Notes: generated by a model not told the origin, from the sequence alone. Positions 1-8,632 are shown, counted from the stretch's first letter. The stretch: 64,000 nt of DNA from Mycobacterium sp. 1100029.7 (GCF_001665235.1 NZ_LZSC01000063.1:62001-126000); one strand, 5' to 3'. Program-made: numbers and translations.

Positions 1-884
1 GCGGCACCGAACCCGCCGGCGGTGATCACGCCGAGGTGCTGGCGTTGCGCCGCGCGGGAAGCCTGGCAAGCGGGGGCACCGCGGTGGTCACGCTCGAACC
101 GTGCAACCACCACGGCAAGACGCCGCCGTGCGTGGACGCGCTGCTCGATGCCGGCGTGCGCACGGTCGTCTACGCCGTCGCCGATCCGAACGAGGTCGCG
201 GCCGGTGGCGCGGCCCGGTTGTCGGCGGCCGGCGTCGAGGTCACGGCCGGCGTGCTGGCCGGCGACGTGGCCGGGGGAGCGTTGCGCGAATGGCTGCACA
301 AGCAGCGGACCGGATCCCCGCACGTGACGTGGAAATACGCCAGCAGCCTCGACGGCCGCAGCGCCGCCGCCGACGGCACCAGCCAGTGGATCTCCAGCGA
401 GGCGGCCCGCCTGGACCTGCACCGCCGCCGCGCCGCCGCGGACGCGATCATCGTCGGGACCGGCACGGTGCTCGCCGACGATCCGGCGTTGACCGCCCGG
501 CTGCCCGACGGGTCACTGGCCGACAAGCAGCCGCTGCGCGTAGTGGTCGGGACGCGTGAAATACCGCCCGAGGCAAAGGTTCTCAACGACGACTCGCGCA
601 CGATGGTGATTCGCACTCGTGATCCGCGAGAGGTCCTCAAGGCGCTCTCGGACCGCACTGATGTGTTGCTGGAAGGCGGTCCCACCCTGGCCGGCGCGTT
701 CCTGCGGGAGGGGGTGATCGACCGCATCCTGACCTACGTCGCGCCGATGCTGCTCGGCGGGCCGGTCACCGCGGTCCACGACGTGGGCGTGCCCACCATC
801 ACGCGGGCCCTGCGGTGGCGCTTCGACGGCGCCGACCGCATCGGCCCGGATCTACTGCTGAGCCTGGTCCCGCAGAGCGGCTAA
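1..884 (+). CDS. ribD: Bifunctional riboflavin biosynthesis protein RibD (deaminase/reductase), 5' end missing
   Basis: Partial gene: it is already open at base 3 and ends at TAA 884. It should catalyse two steps of riboflavin synthesis, deamination of the pyrimidine ring and NADPH-dependent reduction of the ribosyl side chain. The zinc-deaminase signature is visible: HAE is encoded at 27-35 and the PCNHHGKTPPC zinc segment near 99-131. A RibD C-terminal reductase domain follows (WKYASSLDGR, then a GGPTLAG segment near the end). Only the first part of the deaminase domain is lost upstream. The last 4 bases overlap the stop of the convergent P55 gene. It lies upstream of ribC, ribBA and ribH in this window, but P55-lprG on the other strand separates it from them, so it is clustered rather than co-transcribed. 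It is the counterpart of M. tuberculosis ribG (Rv1409). Confidence 0.95.
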   Translation, partial: GTEPAGGDHAEVLALRRAGSLASGGTAVVTLEPCNHHGKTPPCVDALLDAGVRTVVYAVADPNEVAAGGAARLSAAGVEVTAGVLAGDVAGGALREWLHKQRTGSPHVTWKYASSLDGRSAAADGTSQWISSEAARLDLHRRRAAADAIIVGTGTVLADDPALTARLPDGSLADKQPLRVVVGTREIPPEAKVLNDDSRTMVIRTRDPREVLKALSDRTDVLLEGGPTLAGAFLREGVIDRILTYVAPMLLGGPVTAVHDVGVPTITRALRWRFDGADRIGPDLLLSLVPQSG

Positions 885-2434
885 CGCTCGCCCAGGGCGA
901 CGGTTTCCTGCTCGGGAATCTCCGGCTCCTCGGCATGCTCCTTGCGCCCGCCCAGTAGCAGGCCGAGCAACGCTCCCACCACACAGATGACGACGGTCGC
1001 CGCGAAGATGTCGCCGTACATCAGGGCGAACGCCTTCAGGTACAGCGTGGCCTGGGCAGCGACGCGTTCCAGCAGCGTCGCATCGGGCGGGATCTTCGCC
1101 GACAGCCCCGCGATGATCTGGTTGAACCGGTACAGACCCCAGGCGCTCAGCGCCGCGACGCCGATCAGCATGCCGGTCATCCGGGCCACCACCACGGCCG
1201 CCGACGCGATGCCGTGCTGGGCCGACGGCACCACCCGCAGGGCCGCCGACGTCAGTGGCCCGATCACCAGGCCGAGCCCGAGGCCGGCCACCAGCAGGTC
1301 GGTGTGCACCAGCGGCAGGCTGATTCCCAAGATGTTGTGGTGCTGGGCCATCACGTCCATGCGCCAGTAGTGGATCAGCCAGTACCCGTATGCCGCGATC
1401 AGCAGCCCGATGAAGGTCATCGCGCGGTCACCGATCCGGGTCGCGATGAAACCGCCCACCACCGCCCCGATCGGCAGCGCGATCAAGAACCACAGCAGCA
1501 GCCCGGCGGCCGCCGTCTGGTCCATCTGCAGCACGCCCTGGCCGAACAGCTCGACGTTGACCAGGGTCACCATCAGCGCCGCGCCCGCGCACACCGAGGC
1601 GCCCAATGCGGACAGGAATGGCCGGAAGTGCACGCCGGTGGGTTCGATGAGGCGGGTGCGGGAGAAGCGTTCCCAGAGAATGAACAGCACGCCGACGACC
1701 ACCGCGCCGATCACCAGCGGCAATCCGTAGCTGGGCAGGATCGTCTTGCCGTCGGGCTGGGGGTTGTACAGCCCGATGACTGCCAGTCCCAGCGCGATGG
1801 CCAGTAGCACACCGCCGACGACGTCGACCTTCTCGGGTTCGTCGACGCGCTGGTGCGACGGCAGGCTGAACTGGATGGCCACCATCGCGAGCAGGGTCAA
1901 CGGCACGTTGATCCAGAACACGTACTGCCACTGGTGGAACACCCAGACGATGAAGATTCCGTACAGCGGACCCAGCACGCTGCCGAGCTCCTGCGCGGCG
2001 CCGATGCCACCGAGCACGCTGGCGCGGTTGCGCTGCGCCCACAGATCCGCCCCCAGGGCCAGCGTCACCGGCAGCAACGCGCCGCTGGCGATGCCCTGCA
2101 CCGTGCGGCCGGCGACCAGCAGGTGGAAATCACCCCAGTGTCCGGCCAGGGCCGTGATCACCGAGCCGACGATGAACAGCGCCAGGCTGACCTGCAGCAC
2201 CAGCTTGCGGCCGAAACGGTCGGAAGCGCGTCCCAGCAGCGGCATCGCGGCGATGTACCCGAGCAGGTACATCGTGATGATCCAGGTGATGCGCTGCAGC
2301 TGGTTGATCGGGATGTGAACGTCGCTCATGATGTCGCGCATGATCGTCACGACGACGTAGGCGTCCAGTGCGCCCAGCAGGACAGCGAGGCTGCCCGCGC
2401 TGATCGCTATTCCGCGGCCGGCTCGCATGCTCAT
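881..2434 (-). CDS. p55: MFS efflux transporter P55 (DHA2/EmrB-QacA type, 14 TM)
   Basis: A 517-residue, very hydrophobic protein of the 14-helix drug:H+ antiporter family. Family motifs are present: LDAYVVV near residues 23-29 (helix 1) and GRASDRFGRK at 68-77 (motif A, loop 2-3). In mycobacteria P55 works with the lipoprotein LprG in moving triacylated lipids across the envelope and in intrinsic drug resistance. lprG lies directly upstream and its stop overlaps the P55 ATG by one base (TGATG), so the two are translationally coupled. A second Met lies at residue 3. The charged C-terminal tail (KEHAEEPEIPEQE) is cytoplasmic in appearance. Identification is firm from length, motifs and the lprG neighbour. 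Confidence 0.93.
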   Translation of the reverse strand: MSMRAGRGIAISAGSLAVLLGALDAYVVVTIMRDIMSDVHIPINQLQRITWIITMYLLGYIAAMPLLGRASDRFGRKLVLQVSLALFIVGSVITALAGHWGDFHLLVAGRTVQGIASGALLPVTLALGADLWAQRNRASVLGGIGAAQELGSVLGPLYGIFIVWVFHQWQYVFWINVPLTLLAMVAIQFSLPSHQRVDEPEKVDVVGGVLLAIALGLAVIGLYNPQPDGKTILPSYGLPLVIGAVVVGVLFILWERFSRTRLIEPTGVHFRPFLSALGASVCAGAALMVTLVNVELFGQGVLQMDQTAAAGLLLWFLIALPIGAVVGGFIATRIGDRAMTFIGLLIAAYGYWLIHYWRMDVMAQHHNILGISLPLVHTDLLVAGLGLGLVIGPLTSAALRVVPSAQHGIASAAVVVARMTGMLIGVAALSAWGLYRFNQIIAGLSAKIPPDATLLERVAAQATLYLKAFALMYGDIFAATVVICVVGALLGLLLGGRKEHAEEPEIPEQETVALGER

Positions 2435-3138
2435 CAGCTCACCGGGGGCTTGGTGACGGTGACCGGCTTGCCCCAGTCCGACAGCGTCACCTGGACGGAA
2501 TTGCCCTGGCTCTTCTGCAGGTTGGCCTGGACCAGCTGGTGATCGCCGGTCTCCTGAATCCAGACGGTGGCCGGCAACGGCTGCGTCGCGCTCAGGCTCG
2601 GGATGATCTTGTTCACCGCGTCAGCCGAGACGTTGCCGCTGATCTTGATGGTGGTCTGGCCGTTGATCGATTCGCGTCCCTCGGCCTTGGCGTTGGTGAA
2701 ATTCGCGAGCACGTTGGCCAGGCCGTTGTCCGGGCTCAGCAGCACCGAGACGTCGTAGACGTCGGACGCCTTGCCGAAGTCGCTCCACTTGTTCGGCGTC
2801 AGCGTGGCGTACAACACCGAGTCGTAGACCACGAAGTTCGCGTCGATATCGGAGCCCGCCATCGACAGCTGCGCGTTGCCCGAAGCCGCGGTGCTGGGCG
2901 TGGTGGTGAGGTCGCCGGTCAGCTTCTTGATCGGCAGCCCGGGGATCTTGCCCTCGGTCGTCAGCACCAGGTGCACGCTCTTGACGGCCTTGGTGGTGTC
3001 GGCGGATTGCTTGACCAGCGTGGTGGCGTCGGGCAAGGGGCCACCGCTCTGCTTCGAACCCGACGAGCAGCCCGCGATCAGGGCGGTGGCCAGGGTCACG
3101 GAAGCGAGGACGGCCGTAAGACGGCGGCGTGTCTGCAT
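2434..3138 (-). CDS. lprG: Lipoprotein LprG (triacylated glycolipid carrier)
   Basis: A 234-residue lipoprotein. The signal peptide starts MQTRRRLTAV, followed by a hydrophobic stretch and a lipobox LIAGC with the acylated Cys at residue 24. The body matches the mycobacterial LprG/LppX family (KIPGLPIKKLTGDLTTTP near the front; WIQETGDHQL and a KPPVS end). Family members hold acylated lipids in a hydrophobic cavity. The reading frame stays open upstream to 3237, but I chose ATG 3138. It gives a normal signal peptide and the family's usual length, and a TACGAT -10 box (3146-3151) ends 7 bases before it, indicating a leaderless mRNA. A start at 3147 would lie inside that box. It is the first gene of the lprG-p55 operon. 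Confidence 0.93.
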   Translation of the reverse strand: MQTRRRLTAVLASVTLATALIAGCSSGSKQSGGPLPDATTLVKQSADTTKAVKSVHLVLTTEGKIPGLPIKKLTGDLTTTPSTAASGNAQLSMAGSDIDANFVVYDSVLYATLTPNKWSDFGKASDVYDVSVLLSPDNGLANVLANFTNAKAEGRESINGQTTIKISGNVSADAVNKIIPSLSATQPLPATVWIQETGDHQLVQANLQKSQGNSVQVTLSDWGKPVTVTKPPVS

Positions 3139-3145
3139 ACCGTGC

Positions 3146-3151
3146 ATCGTA
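3146..3151 (-). promoter_or_regulatory. -10 box TACGAT of lprG (leaderless type)
   Basis: On the minus strand TACGAT is followed by 7 bases and then the lprG ATG at 3138. Mycobacterial SigA -10 boxes are TANNNT, with transcription starting about 7 bases downstream, so the mRNA should begin at or next to the start codon. No clear -35 box is visible. Confidence 0.5.
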
Positions 3152-3257
3152 GAGGGTCGCGATGACCGGACTTCGGGACGCGGTGTCTCGCCGGCCGGAC
3201 GACGAGCGGGTTTGGCGTGTCGGTCGTGGCCGCTCACCAGGCAAAGCGCCGGCGAAT

Positions 3258-3263
3258 TAGCCT
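3258..3263 (+). promoter_or_regulatory. -10 box TAGCCT of ribC (leaderless type)
   Basis: TAGCCT is followed by exactly 6 bases and then ATG 3270. The intervening bases include GAGGG, so a weak ribosome site could also act, but the spacing predicts transcription starting at the ATG. Confidence 0.45.
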
Positions 3264-3269
3264 GAGGGA

Positions 3270-3878
3270 ATGTTCACCGGAATTGTCGAGGAACTCGGAG
3301 AGGTCACCGCGCGCGATGTGCTCGCCGATGCCGCCCGACTGACCATCCGCGGGCCCGTCGTCACCGCCGACGCCGGCCACGGCGATTCGATCGCGGTCAA
3401 CGGCGTGTGCCTGACGGTCGTGGAGCTACTGGCCGACGGTCAGTTCACCGCCGACGTGATGGCCGAAACGCTGGACCGGTCCAATCTGGGGGAGTTACAG
3501 GTCGGCAAGCGGGTCAACCTGGAGCGCGCCGCGGCGGTCAACAGCCGGCTCGGCGGACACATCGTGCAGGGGCACGTCGACGGCACCGGCCAGGTGGTGT
3601 CCCGCACGCCGTCGGAGCACTGGGAGGTGGTGCGCATCGAGATCCCGGCGACGGTGGCCCGCTACGTGGTCGAGAAGGGGTCGATCACCGTGGACGGGAT
3701 TTCGTTGACGGTCTCCGCGCTCGGCGCCGAACCGCGCCACTGGTTCGAGGTGTCGCTGATTCCGACCACCCGGGAAGTGACCACCCTGGGCAGCGCGCCG
3801 ATCGGCACTCAGGTGAACCTCGAAGTCGACGTGATCGCCAAATATGTCGAACGCTTGATGACCGCGAGAGATCAATGA
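3270..3878 (+). CDS. ribC: Riboflavin synthase alpha chain
   Basis: A 202-residue protein that dismutates two molecules of 6,7-dimethyl-8-ribityllumazine into riboflavin, the last step of the pathway. It begins with the diagnostic MFTGIVEELG. It shows two successive lumazine-binding barrels: the first includes NGVCLTV, and the second, repeated copy includes VDGISLTV after GHIVQGHVDGTG. Length is normal (about 200). It is called ribC in M. tuberculosis and ribE in other bacteria. Its stop overlaps the start of the next small secreted-protein gene in an ATGA. Confidence 0.95.
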   Translation: MFTGIVEELGEVTARDVLADAARLTIRGPVVTADAGHGDSIAVNGVCLTVVELLADGQFTADVMAETLDRSNLGELQVGKRVNLERAAAVNSRLGGHIVQGHVDGTGQVVSRTPSEHWEVVRIEIPATVARYVVEKGSITVDGISLTVSALGAEPRHWFEVSLIPTTREVTTLGSAPIGTQVNLEVDVIAKYVERLMTARDQ

Positions 3879-4159
3879 GAGTCGCGGCCGCATTCAGCGT
3901 CGCCGCCGTGCTGGGAACGGCATCGCTATGGGGGCTATGGGGCTGCGGCACCGCGTACGCCGACGCGAACCAGGAAAAGGAAGCGTGCCAATTGATGGAC
4001 GATCCGGACGGGCACGATTCGGGTTATCAGCCCGCCGAATACGCCTTCATGATGCTGCGCGGCAAGATGTCGGCCGAGTCGGCGCGGAATGCCATCTCGC
4101 TGGGGGTGCAGGACTTCTGCCCCAACCACTTCATCGACCTGCCCGCCAGCTGGCGATAA
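3875..4159 (+). CDS. Small secreted protein, DUF732-like
   Basis: A 94-residue protein whose ATG overlaps the ribC stop by 4 bases (ATGA), implying translational coupling. The N-terminus MRVAAAFSVAAVLG, with a hydrophobic core and a TAYADA processing site, is a typical Sec signal peptide. The mature part of about 65 residues carries two cysteines (EACQLMDD and DFCPNH) and a helical middle. The pattern resembles the short exported DUF732 proteins common in mycobacteria. The function of that family is not established. Assignment to DUF732 is from pattern only and uncertain; secretion is much more certain. Confidence 0.75.
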   Translation: MRVAAAFSVAAVLGTASLWGLWGCGTAYADANQEKEACQLMDDPDGHDSGYQPAEYAFMMLRGKMSAESARNAISLGVQDFCPNHFIDLPASWR

Positions 4160-4410
4160 CAGCGCGGCAATATTTCCAAAGACGCACTGGCGCAGGCGAA
4201 TTCGCGTTTGGGACGCGACGGGGAAAATGCGACGTTCAGTGGCCCCGTAGTCGTCGGCTTTCCGGGCCGAAGATTACATTTTGATAACGATAGTCACAAT
4301 CGCACTACACCATGGCGACACGCCTGTTCTAAATCCCCACGCAGCCCTTCGCAGGTCCATACTCGGATACATAGGCCGGCCGCCCACTTTTCAGCGAAGG
4401 AGCAGCAGCA

Positions 4411-4773
4411 ATGTCCGTCGAAAGGTTGGCCGAGGCCGTCTATGAAGACCTCGCATTCGAAGCGGTAGCGACACTTGCCGGCCGGAAGGCCGAAGCACAC
4501 TCGCGAGCGGTGTGGAGCAAGGAAATCAACGACACCACCCTGACGATCGTCGAGCACCGGGTGCGTGACTACACCAGCTATGAGTTGGTCGGCGACGACG
4601 GCCGCGACGTGTCGCTGGGGCGGTTCTCCAGCTACCCGTCCGTCACCGCCGCGGTCAGCCGGTGGACGCACTACATCGAAGCCGGTGGTTCGGTGGGTCG
4701 GTGGCTGGCGCACTACGCGGTTGATTGTGGTGGCGGCCAAGTGATCCAAATGCCGGTGCGGCGCAGCGTCTGA
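4411..4773 (+). CDS. Conserved-looking hypothetical protein, 120 aa
   Basis: I do not recognise this protein. It has no signal peptide or membrane segment. It looks like a compact alpha/beta fold with many Tyr and Trp residues in the second half (SYPSVTAAVSRWTHYIEAGG). The start is well supported: AAGGAG lies 10 bases upstream of ATG 4411. The 251-base leader between 4159 and 4411 is locally AT-richer (around 4270-4310) and may hold its promoter. It stands alone between the ribC pair and ribBA on the same strand, which suggests but does not show a link with flavin metabolism. Confidence 0.7.
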   Translation: MSVERLAEAVYEDLAFEAVATLAGRKAEAHSRAVWSKEINDTTLTIVEHRVRDYTSYELVGDDGRDVSLGRFSSYPSVTAAVSRWTHYIEAGGSVGRWLAHYAVDCGGGQVIQMPVRRSV

Positions 4774-5102
4774 CGACCGTCGACGACCCGCTAGCGATCG
4801 TCCTGCGCCGAACACGTCTCCGTAAGAATCGTCACACAACGTCGCGCCCTGCCGGCCCCCCGCCGGGGGTCGCGGTGACTCAAAAAGCCTGGTGACGACA
4901 CCAGAATCCGACATATGCAGCGTTGACGCCGACCCGGGTGGTCCCGGACAACTGCCGCTGCCACCGACGTCGTGCCCATCCCCGACGTCGCGATCGACGC
5001 GATGCCCTCCGCCGCGGCAATAACAGCGCGGCCCGCGTGGTTCATACTTGAAGCAATACGCGGGCTTCGCGTGTTGCTCGGCTCGACAGCAAGGCAGCGC
5101 AG
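4774..5102 (+). other. Intergenic region before ribBA (329 bp), nothing firm
   Basis: No gene is supported here. A short GC-only hairpin (CCCCC-GCC-GGGGG, 4857-4869) might end the transcript of the 120-aa gene, but it lacks a T-tract. I looked for the conserved FMN-riboswitch segments expected ahead of a riboflavin gene and did not find them. The ribBA promoter presumably lies in the last 100 bases, where AAGG 11 bases before the ATG may be a ribosome site. Confidence 0.4.
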
Positions 5103-6380
5103 ATGACGAGGTTGGACTCCGTCGAACGGGCGATTGCCGACGTCGCGGCCGGCAAAGCGGTGGTCGTTATCGATGACGAGGAACGCGAGAACGAGGGCGA
5201 CCTGATCTTCGCCGCCGAAAAGGCGACGCCGGAGATGGTGGCCTTCATGGTCCGCTACACCTCGGGCTATCTGTGTGTACCGCTGGATGGCGCGATCTGC
5301 GACCGGCTGGGCCTGCTGCCGATGTACGCGCTCAACCAGGACAAGCACGGGACCGCCTACACCGTCACCGTCGACGCAAGACTCGGTGTGGGAACGGGCA
5401 TTTCGGCCTCCGACCGTGCCACCACGATGCGGCTGCTGGCCGATCCGGCCAGTATCGCCAACGACTTCACCCGCCCCGGCCACGTGGTTCCGTTGCGCGC
5501 CAAGGACGGTGGCGTGTTGCGGCGACCCGGTCACACCGAAGCCGCCGTCGACCTGGCCCGGATGGCGGGCCTGCAACCCGCCGGCGCCATCTGCGAGATC
5601 GTCAGCCAGAAAGACGAGGGCTCGATGGCCCAGACCGACGAGCTGCGGGTGTTCGCCGACGAGCACGATCTGGCGCTGATCACGATCGCCGACATCATCG
5701 AATGGCGGCGCAAGCACGAAAAGCACATCGAGCGCATCGCCGAGGCGCGCATCCCGACCCGGCACGGCGAGTTCCGCGCGATCGGCTACGCGAGCATCTA
5801 CGAGGACGTCGAGCATGTCGCGCTGGTCCGCGGCGACCTCGCCGGACCCAATGGCGAGGGTGACGACGTCCTGGTGCGGGTGCACTCCGAATGTCTGACC
5901 GGTGACGTGTTCGGCTCACGACGATGCGATTGCGGTCCGCAACTCGATGCCGCGATGGCGTTGGTCGCCCGCGAGGGGCGCGGCGTGGTGCTGTACATGC
6001 GTGGTCACGAGGGCCGTGGTATCGGTCTGATGCACAAGCTGCAGGCCTACCAGCTGCAAGACGCCGGTGAAGACACCGTCGACGCGAACCTCAAGCTCGG
6101 ATTGCCTGCCGATGCAAGGGATTACGGAATCGGCGCACAGATCCTGTCCGACCTGGGGGTGCGCTCGATGCGGTTACTCACCAACAACCCGGCCAAACGG
6201 GTCGGGCTGGACGGGTACGGCCTGCATATCATCGAGCGGGTGTCGCTCCCGGTGCGGGCCAACGCGGAGAACATCCGCTATTTGATGACCAAACGGGACA
6301 AGATGGGACATGATTTGGCCGGCCTGGACGATTTTCATGAATCTGTCCATCTGCCAGGTGAATTCGGTGGTGCTCTGTGA
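5103..6380 (+). CDS. ribA2: Bifunctional DHBP synthase / GTP cyclohydrolase II (RibBA)
   Basis: 425 residues that supply both entry branches of riboflavin synthesis. The N-terminal half makes 3,4-dihydroxy-2-butanone 4-phosphate from ribulose 5-phosphate, with the acidic metal-binding loop DDEERENEGD near residues 25-34. The C-terminal half is GTP cyclohydrolase II, with zinc ligands Cys264, Cys275 and Cys277 in a C-x10-C-x-C arrangement (SECLTGDV...RRCDC) and the RGHEGRGIGL catalytic segment. Both halves look complete. ribH starts 46 bases downstream on the same strand, so they probably form one transcript. Because the gene begins with the DHBP domain, it can supply the substrate that RibH condenses. 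Confidence 0.95.
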   Translation: MTRLDSVERAIADVAAGKAVVVIDDEERENEGDLIFAAEKATPEMVAFMVRYTSGYLCVPLDGAICDRLGLLPMYALNQDKHGTAYTVTVDARLGVGTGISASDRATTMRLLADPASIANDFTRPGHVVPLRAKDGGVLRRPGHTEAAVDLARMAGLQPAGAICEIVSQKDEGSMAQTDELRVFADEHDLALITIADIIEWRRKHEKHIERIAEARIPTRHGEFRAIGYASIYEDVEHVALVRGDLAGPNGEGDDVLVRVHSECLTGDVFGSRRCDCGPQLDAAMALVAREGRGVVLYMRGHEGRGIGLMHKLQAYQLQDAGEDTVDANLKLGLPADARDYGIGAQILSDLGVRSMRLLTNNPAKRVGLDGYGLHIIERVSLPVRANAENIRYLMTKRDKMGHDLAGLDDFHESVHLPGEFGGAL

Positions 6381-6426
6381 GTCACGCCATGGGGGCACCG
6401 ACCGCTTGCGGGGAAGAGCGGCGCAA

Positions 6427-6906
6427 ATGAGTGGTGTCGGCGTTCCGGAAGTGGCGGGGCTCGATGCGTCCGGTGTGCGACTGGGCATCGTCGCGAGCAC
6501 CTGGCACAACACCATCTGTGACGCGCTGCTGGCCGGCGCGCAGAAGGTAGCCGCGGAGTCGGGGATAGACAGCCCAACCGTGGTCCGGGTGCACGGCGCC
6601 ATCGAGATCCCGGTGGTGGCTCAGGAGCTGGCCCGCACTCACGACGCCGTCATCGCCCTCGGTGTGGTGATCCGCGGCGGCACTCCGCATTTCGAGTACG
6701 TATGCGACGCGGTGACCCAGGGCCTGACCCGGGTGTCGCTGGACGCGTCGACACCGGTGGCCAACGGGGTGCTGACGACCAACACCGAGGAGCAGGCGCT
6801 GGACCGTGCCGGGCTTCCGACGTCCGCGGAGGACAAGGGCGCTCAGGCAGCCGGGGCCGCGTTGACGGCCGCGCTTACATTGCGTGACCTACGCGCTCGG
6901 TCGTGA
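6427..6906 (+). CDS. ribH: 6,7-dimethyl-8-ribityllumazine synthase
   Basis: 159 residues, normal for lumazine synthase. It condenses the RibBA product with the RibD product to give the substrate of RibC. Family segments: IVASTWHNTI near the start, VRVHGAIEIPVVAQ, then ALGVVIRGGTPHFEYV containing the active-site His. The frame is open upstream to 6310, but ATG 6427 follows a purine-rich GGGGAAGAG and gives the usual protein length. The stop overlaps the GTG of the next gene (GTGA), indicating coupling. The enzyme usually assembles into large hollow or pentameric particles. Confidence 0.95.
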   Translation: MSGVGVPEVAGLDASGVRLGIVASTWHNTICDALLAGAQKVAAESGIDSPTVVRVHGAIEIPVVAQELARTHDAVIALGVVIRGGTPHFEYVCDAVTQGLTRVSLDASTPVANGVLTTNTEEQALDRAGLPTSAEDKGAQAAGAALTAALTLRDLRARS

Positions 6907-7373
6907 GTCGGCTGTCTACCCGTGCGGACTGGGATGCCGAGCTGCGTCCGCACTGGACGCCACGATTCGCTTATGTCGCAGCGTTTCTGATCGCCGCGGC
7001 CCACATCGCCGTCGGAGTACTGCTGAAGGCCGGCTCCAGCGGTGTGATCTTCCAAACCGCCGACCAAGTGGCGATAGCGTTGCTCGGCCTGGTGATCGCC
7101 GGGCTGGTGCTGCTGTTCGCCCGGCCGCGACTGCGCGTGGGGCAGGCCGGTCTCTCGGTGCGAAACGTGTTGGGGGACAAGCTGATTCCGTGGTCAGAGG
7201 TGGTCGGTGTGTCGTTTCCGGCCGGTAGCCGCTGGGCCCATATCGACCTGCCCGACGACGAGTACATCCCGGTGATGGCAATCCAGGCCGTCGACAAGGA
7301 CCGGGCGGTGGCGGCGATGGACGCCGTGCGGTCGCTGTTTGCTCGCTACCGGCCCGACCTACCGACGCACTGA
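6903..7373 (+). CDS. Membrane protein with bacterial PH-like (bPH_6) domain
   Basis: 156 residues. Two transmembrane helices lie near residues 24-43 and 56-75 (VAIALLGLVIAGLVLLFA), followed by a small soluble beta-rich domain with the pattern LRVGQAGLSVRN...PWSEVVGVSFP. That pattern matches the PH-like domain of mycobacterial low-molecular-weight antigen 6 proteins. It starts with GTG overlapping the ribH stop by 4 bases and should be co-translated with it. It corresponds by position to Rv1417. The function is unknown; the PH-like domain would face the cytoplasm if the helices form a hairpin. Confidence 0.8.
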   Translation: MSRLSTRADWDAELRPHWTPRFAYVAAFLIAAAHIAVGVLLKAGSSGVIFQTADQVAIALLGLVIAGLVLLFARPRLRVGQAGLSVRNVLGDKLIPWSEVVGVSFPAGSRWAHIDLPDDEYIPVMAIQAVDKDRAVAAMDAVRSLFARYRPDLPTH

Positions 7374-7397
7374 ACAACGAGAGCGCCGGACGTGTCG

Positions 7398-7403
7398 TAC
7401 GAT
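7398..7403 (+). promoter_or_regulatory. -10 box TACGAT of lprH (leaderless type)
   Basis: TACGAT ends 6 bases before ATG 7410. This both predicts a leaderless transcript and argues against the in-frame GTG at 7392, which lies upstream of the box. Confidence 0.5.
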
Positions 7404-7409
7404 CGCCCG

Positions 7410-8093
7410 ATGGCACGGCAATGGCAGGCGATCGCCGCATCGGTCTTGGTCGCATTGACGTTGTGCGCCTGCACCTCATCGGTGAGCGGCCGGGCGATCC
7501 GGGCCCCGGGGCAGTCGCCGAGCGGACCCGTGCGGTCCGCATCTCCGGCGCCCGCGCCCATTCCGGCCCGGGATTTGCTGCTGCAGGACGGGGACAGCAC
7601 TCCGCTGGGGTCCGCAGCCGCGGTGCCGGTCGGCGCCACTTACTTCACCAGCGTGAAGCCGCCCGAATGCGGGGCGGCGTTGCTGTTCAAGGGTTCACCC
7701 CTGCCGCCGCCACGCGCCTCCGACCACGCGGAGTCCTCATATCGGGTCAAGGGCCCCGCGCTGTATGCCGAATCCATCGACACCTATGACAAGAAGCTCA
7801 ACCCCCACGACGTGGTGTGGAGAGGGTTTGGCGCCGTGTCGAAATGCCACGGCGACGCGGTTGGACAGAGTTCGCAGGGCGCATTTCAGCCCATGCACCT
7901 CAGCCACTTCGGTATTCCATCCGACAGTGCGCTGGTCTGGACGATGACGCGGCCGGACTGGACGTGCGACTACGGGCTGGTTGCGCTGCCGCGCATCGTC
8001 CTGCTGATGTCGGCCTGCGACGCACAGCCCGGATTTCCGATGGCGGACTGGGCGTCGAAAAGACGCGCGCAGTTAGACAGCCGAACGACCTGA
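7410..8093 (+). CDS. lprH: Lipoprotein LprH
   Basis: 227 residues. The signal peptide MARQWQAIAASVLVALTLCAC has a lipobox LCAC that puts the lipidated Cys at residue 21. A Ser/Pro-rich spacer follows, then a globular domain with several Cys (PPECGAAL, SKCHGDAV, DWTCDYG, MSACDAQ) that could form two disulfides. The start was chosen from the leaderless -10 box and by similarity in length to LprH of M. tuberculosis (Rv1418). It lies downstream of the PH-like membrane gene, with its own promoter. The role is not known; an envelope-anchored, exported location is clear. Confidence 0.85.
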   Translation: MARQWQAIAASVLVALTLCACTSSVSGRAIRAPGQSPSGPVRSASPAPAPIPARDLLLQDGDSTPLGSAAAVPVGATYFTSVKPPECGAALLFKGSPLPPPRASDHAESSYRVKGPALYAESIDTYDKKLNPHDVVWRGFGAVSKCHGDAVGQSSQGAFQPMHLSHFGIPSDSALVWTMTRPDWTCDYGLVALPRIVLLMSACDAQPGFPMADWASKRRAQLDSRTT

Positions 8094-8101
8094 GCTGGCG
8101 C

Positions 8102-8440
8102 TCAGTACTTCTTGCAGTCGATCATCATCTGTCGGAAAATCGGGAACGCCTGGTCGGCTCCCGGGTTGTTCTGAATCGCCTTCAGCAAATTCACCCGCTG
8201 GTCTGGCGTCGACGCCATGAACTGCTGCAGGAACTGCTGGTTGGGCGGCGACTGGTCCAGGTACTGGGCGGCCATCGGGTTTTCCGCGTGCACCGCGCGC
8301 ATGGCCTGGTCGTACGTGCAGGTGGTGTTGACCATCGGGCCGATGTCAGGAGTCGCCGATGCGACACCCGTGCCGGCACTCAGCGACAACGCCAGACAGC
8401 CGACCCCCAGGGCCAACCCTGTCAACGGTCGTGTGCTCAT
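8102..8440 (-). CDS. Secreted haemophore-like protein (MHB family)
   Basis: 112 residues, convergent with lprH. ATG 8440 is preceded by a strong ribosome site (GGAGGGAG, 7 bases away). A Sec signal peptide (MSTRPLTGLALGVGCLALSL, cut near ASA-TPD) leads to a mature helical domain of about 80 residues with two Cys. The segments CTYDQAMRAV, LDQSPPNQQFLQQF and DQRVNLLKAIQNNPGA, with a C-terminal MMIDCKKY, match the mycobacterial haem-binding (haemophore-related) family. Members bind haem outside the cell; haem capture here is inferred from the family. The upstream open frame to 8548 looks non-coding. Confidence 0.8.
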   Translation of the reverse strand: MSTRPLTGLALGVGCLALSLSAGTGVASATPDIGPMVNTTCTYDQAMRAVHAENPMAAQYLDQSPPNQQFLQQFMASTPDQRVNLLKAIQNNPGADQAFPIFRQMMIDCKKY

Positions 8441-8632
8441 TTGTAAGCTCCCTCCAGCTGTTGCACCCACTCTAGCGCCACAGCTAATCCGGTACGTATC
8501 CCAAAGGGCTGCCACCCAAACGGGCCTTTGCACCCGCACCGGCCGCACGCTGGGATTATGTGTGCTTCATATGTTCGGCCCGCGCGGCGACCGGCTGCCA
8601 CCCGGCTGCCGTGGCTTGACGGACCGGACTAT

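Noticed and set aside
4857..4869. Intrinsic terminator
   Set aside because: Only a 5-bp stem and no T-tract; noted but not called.
4774..5102. FMN riboswitch before ribBA
   Set aside because: The conserved AGGG and ACCGGCGGT-type segments of the RFN element are absent.
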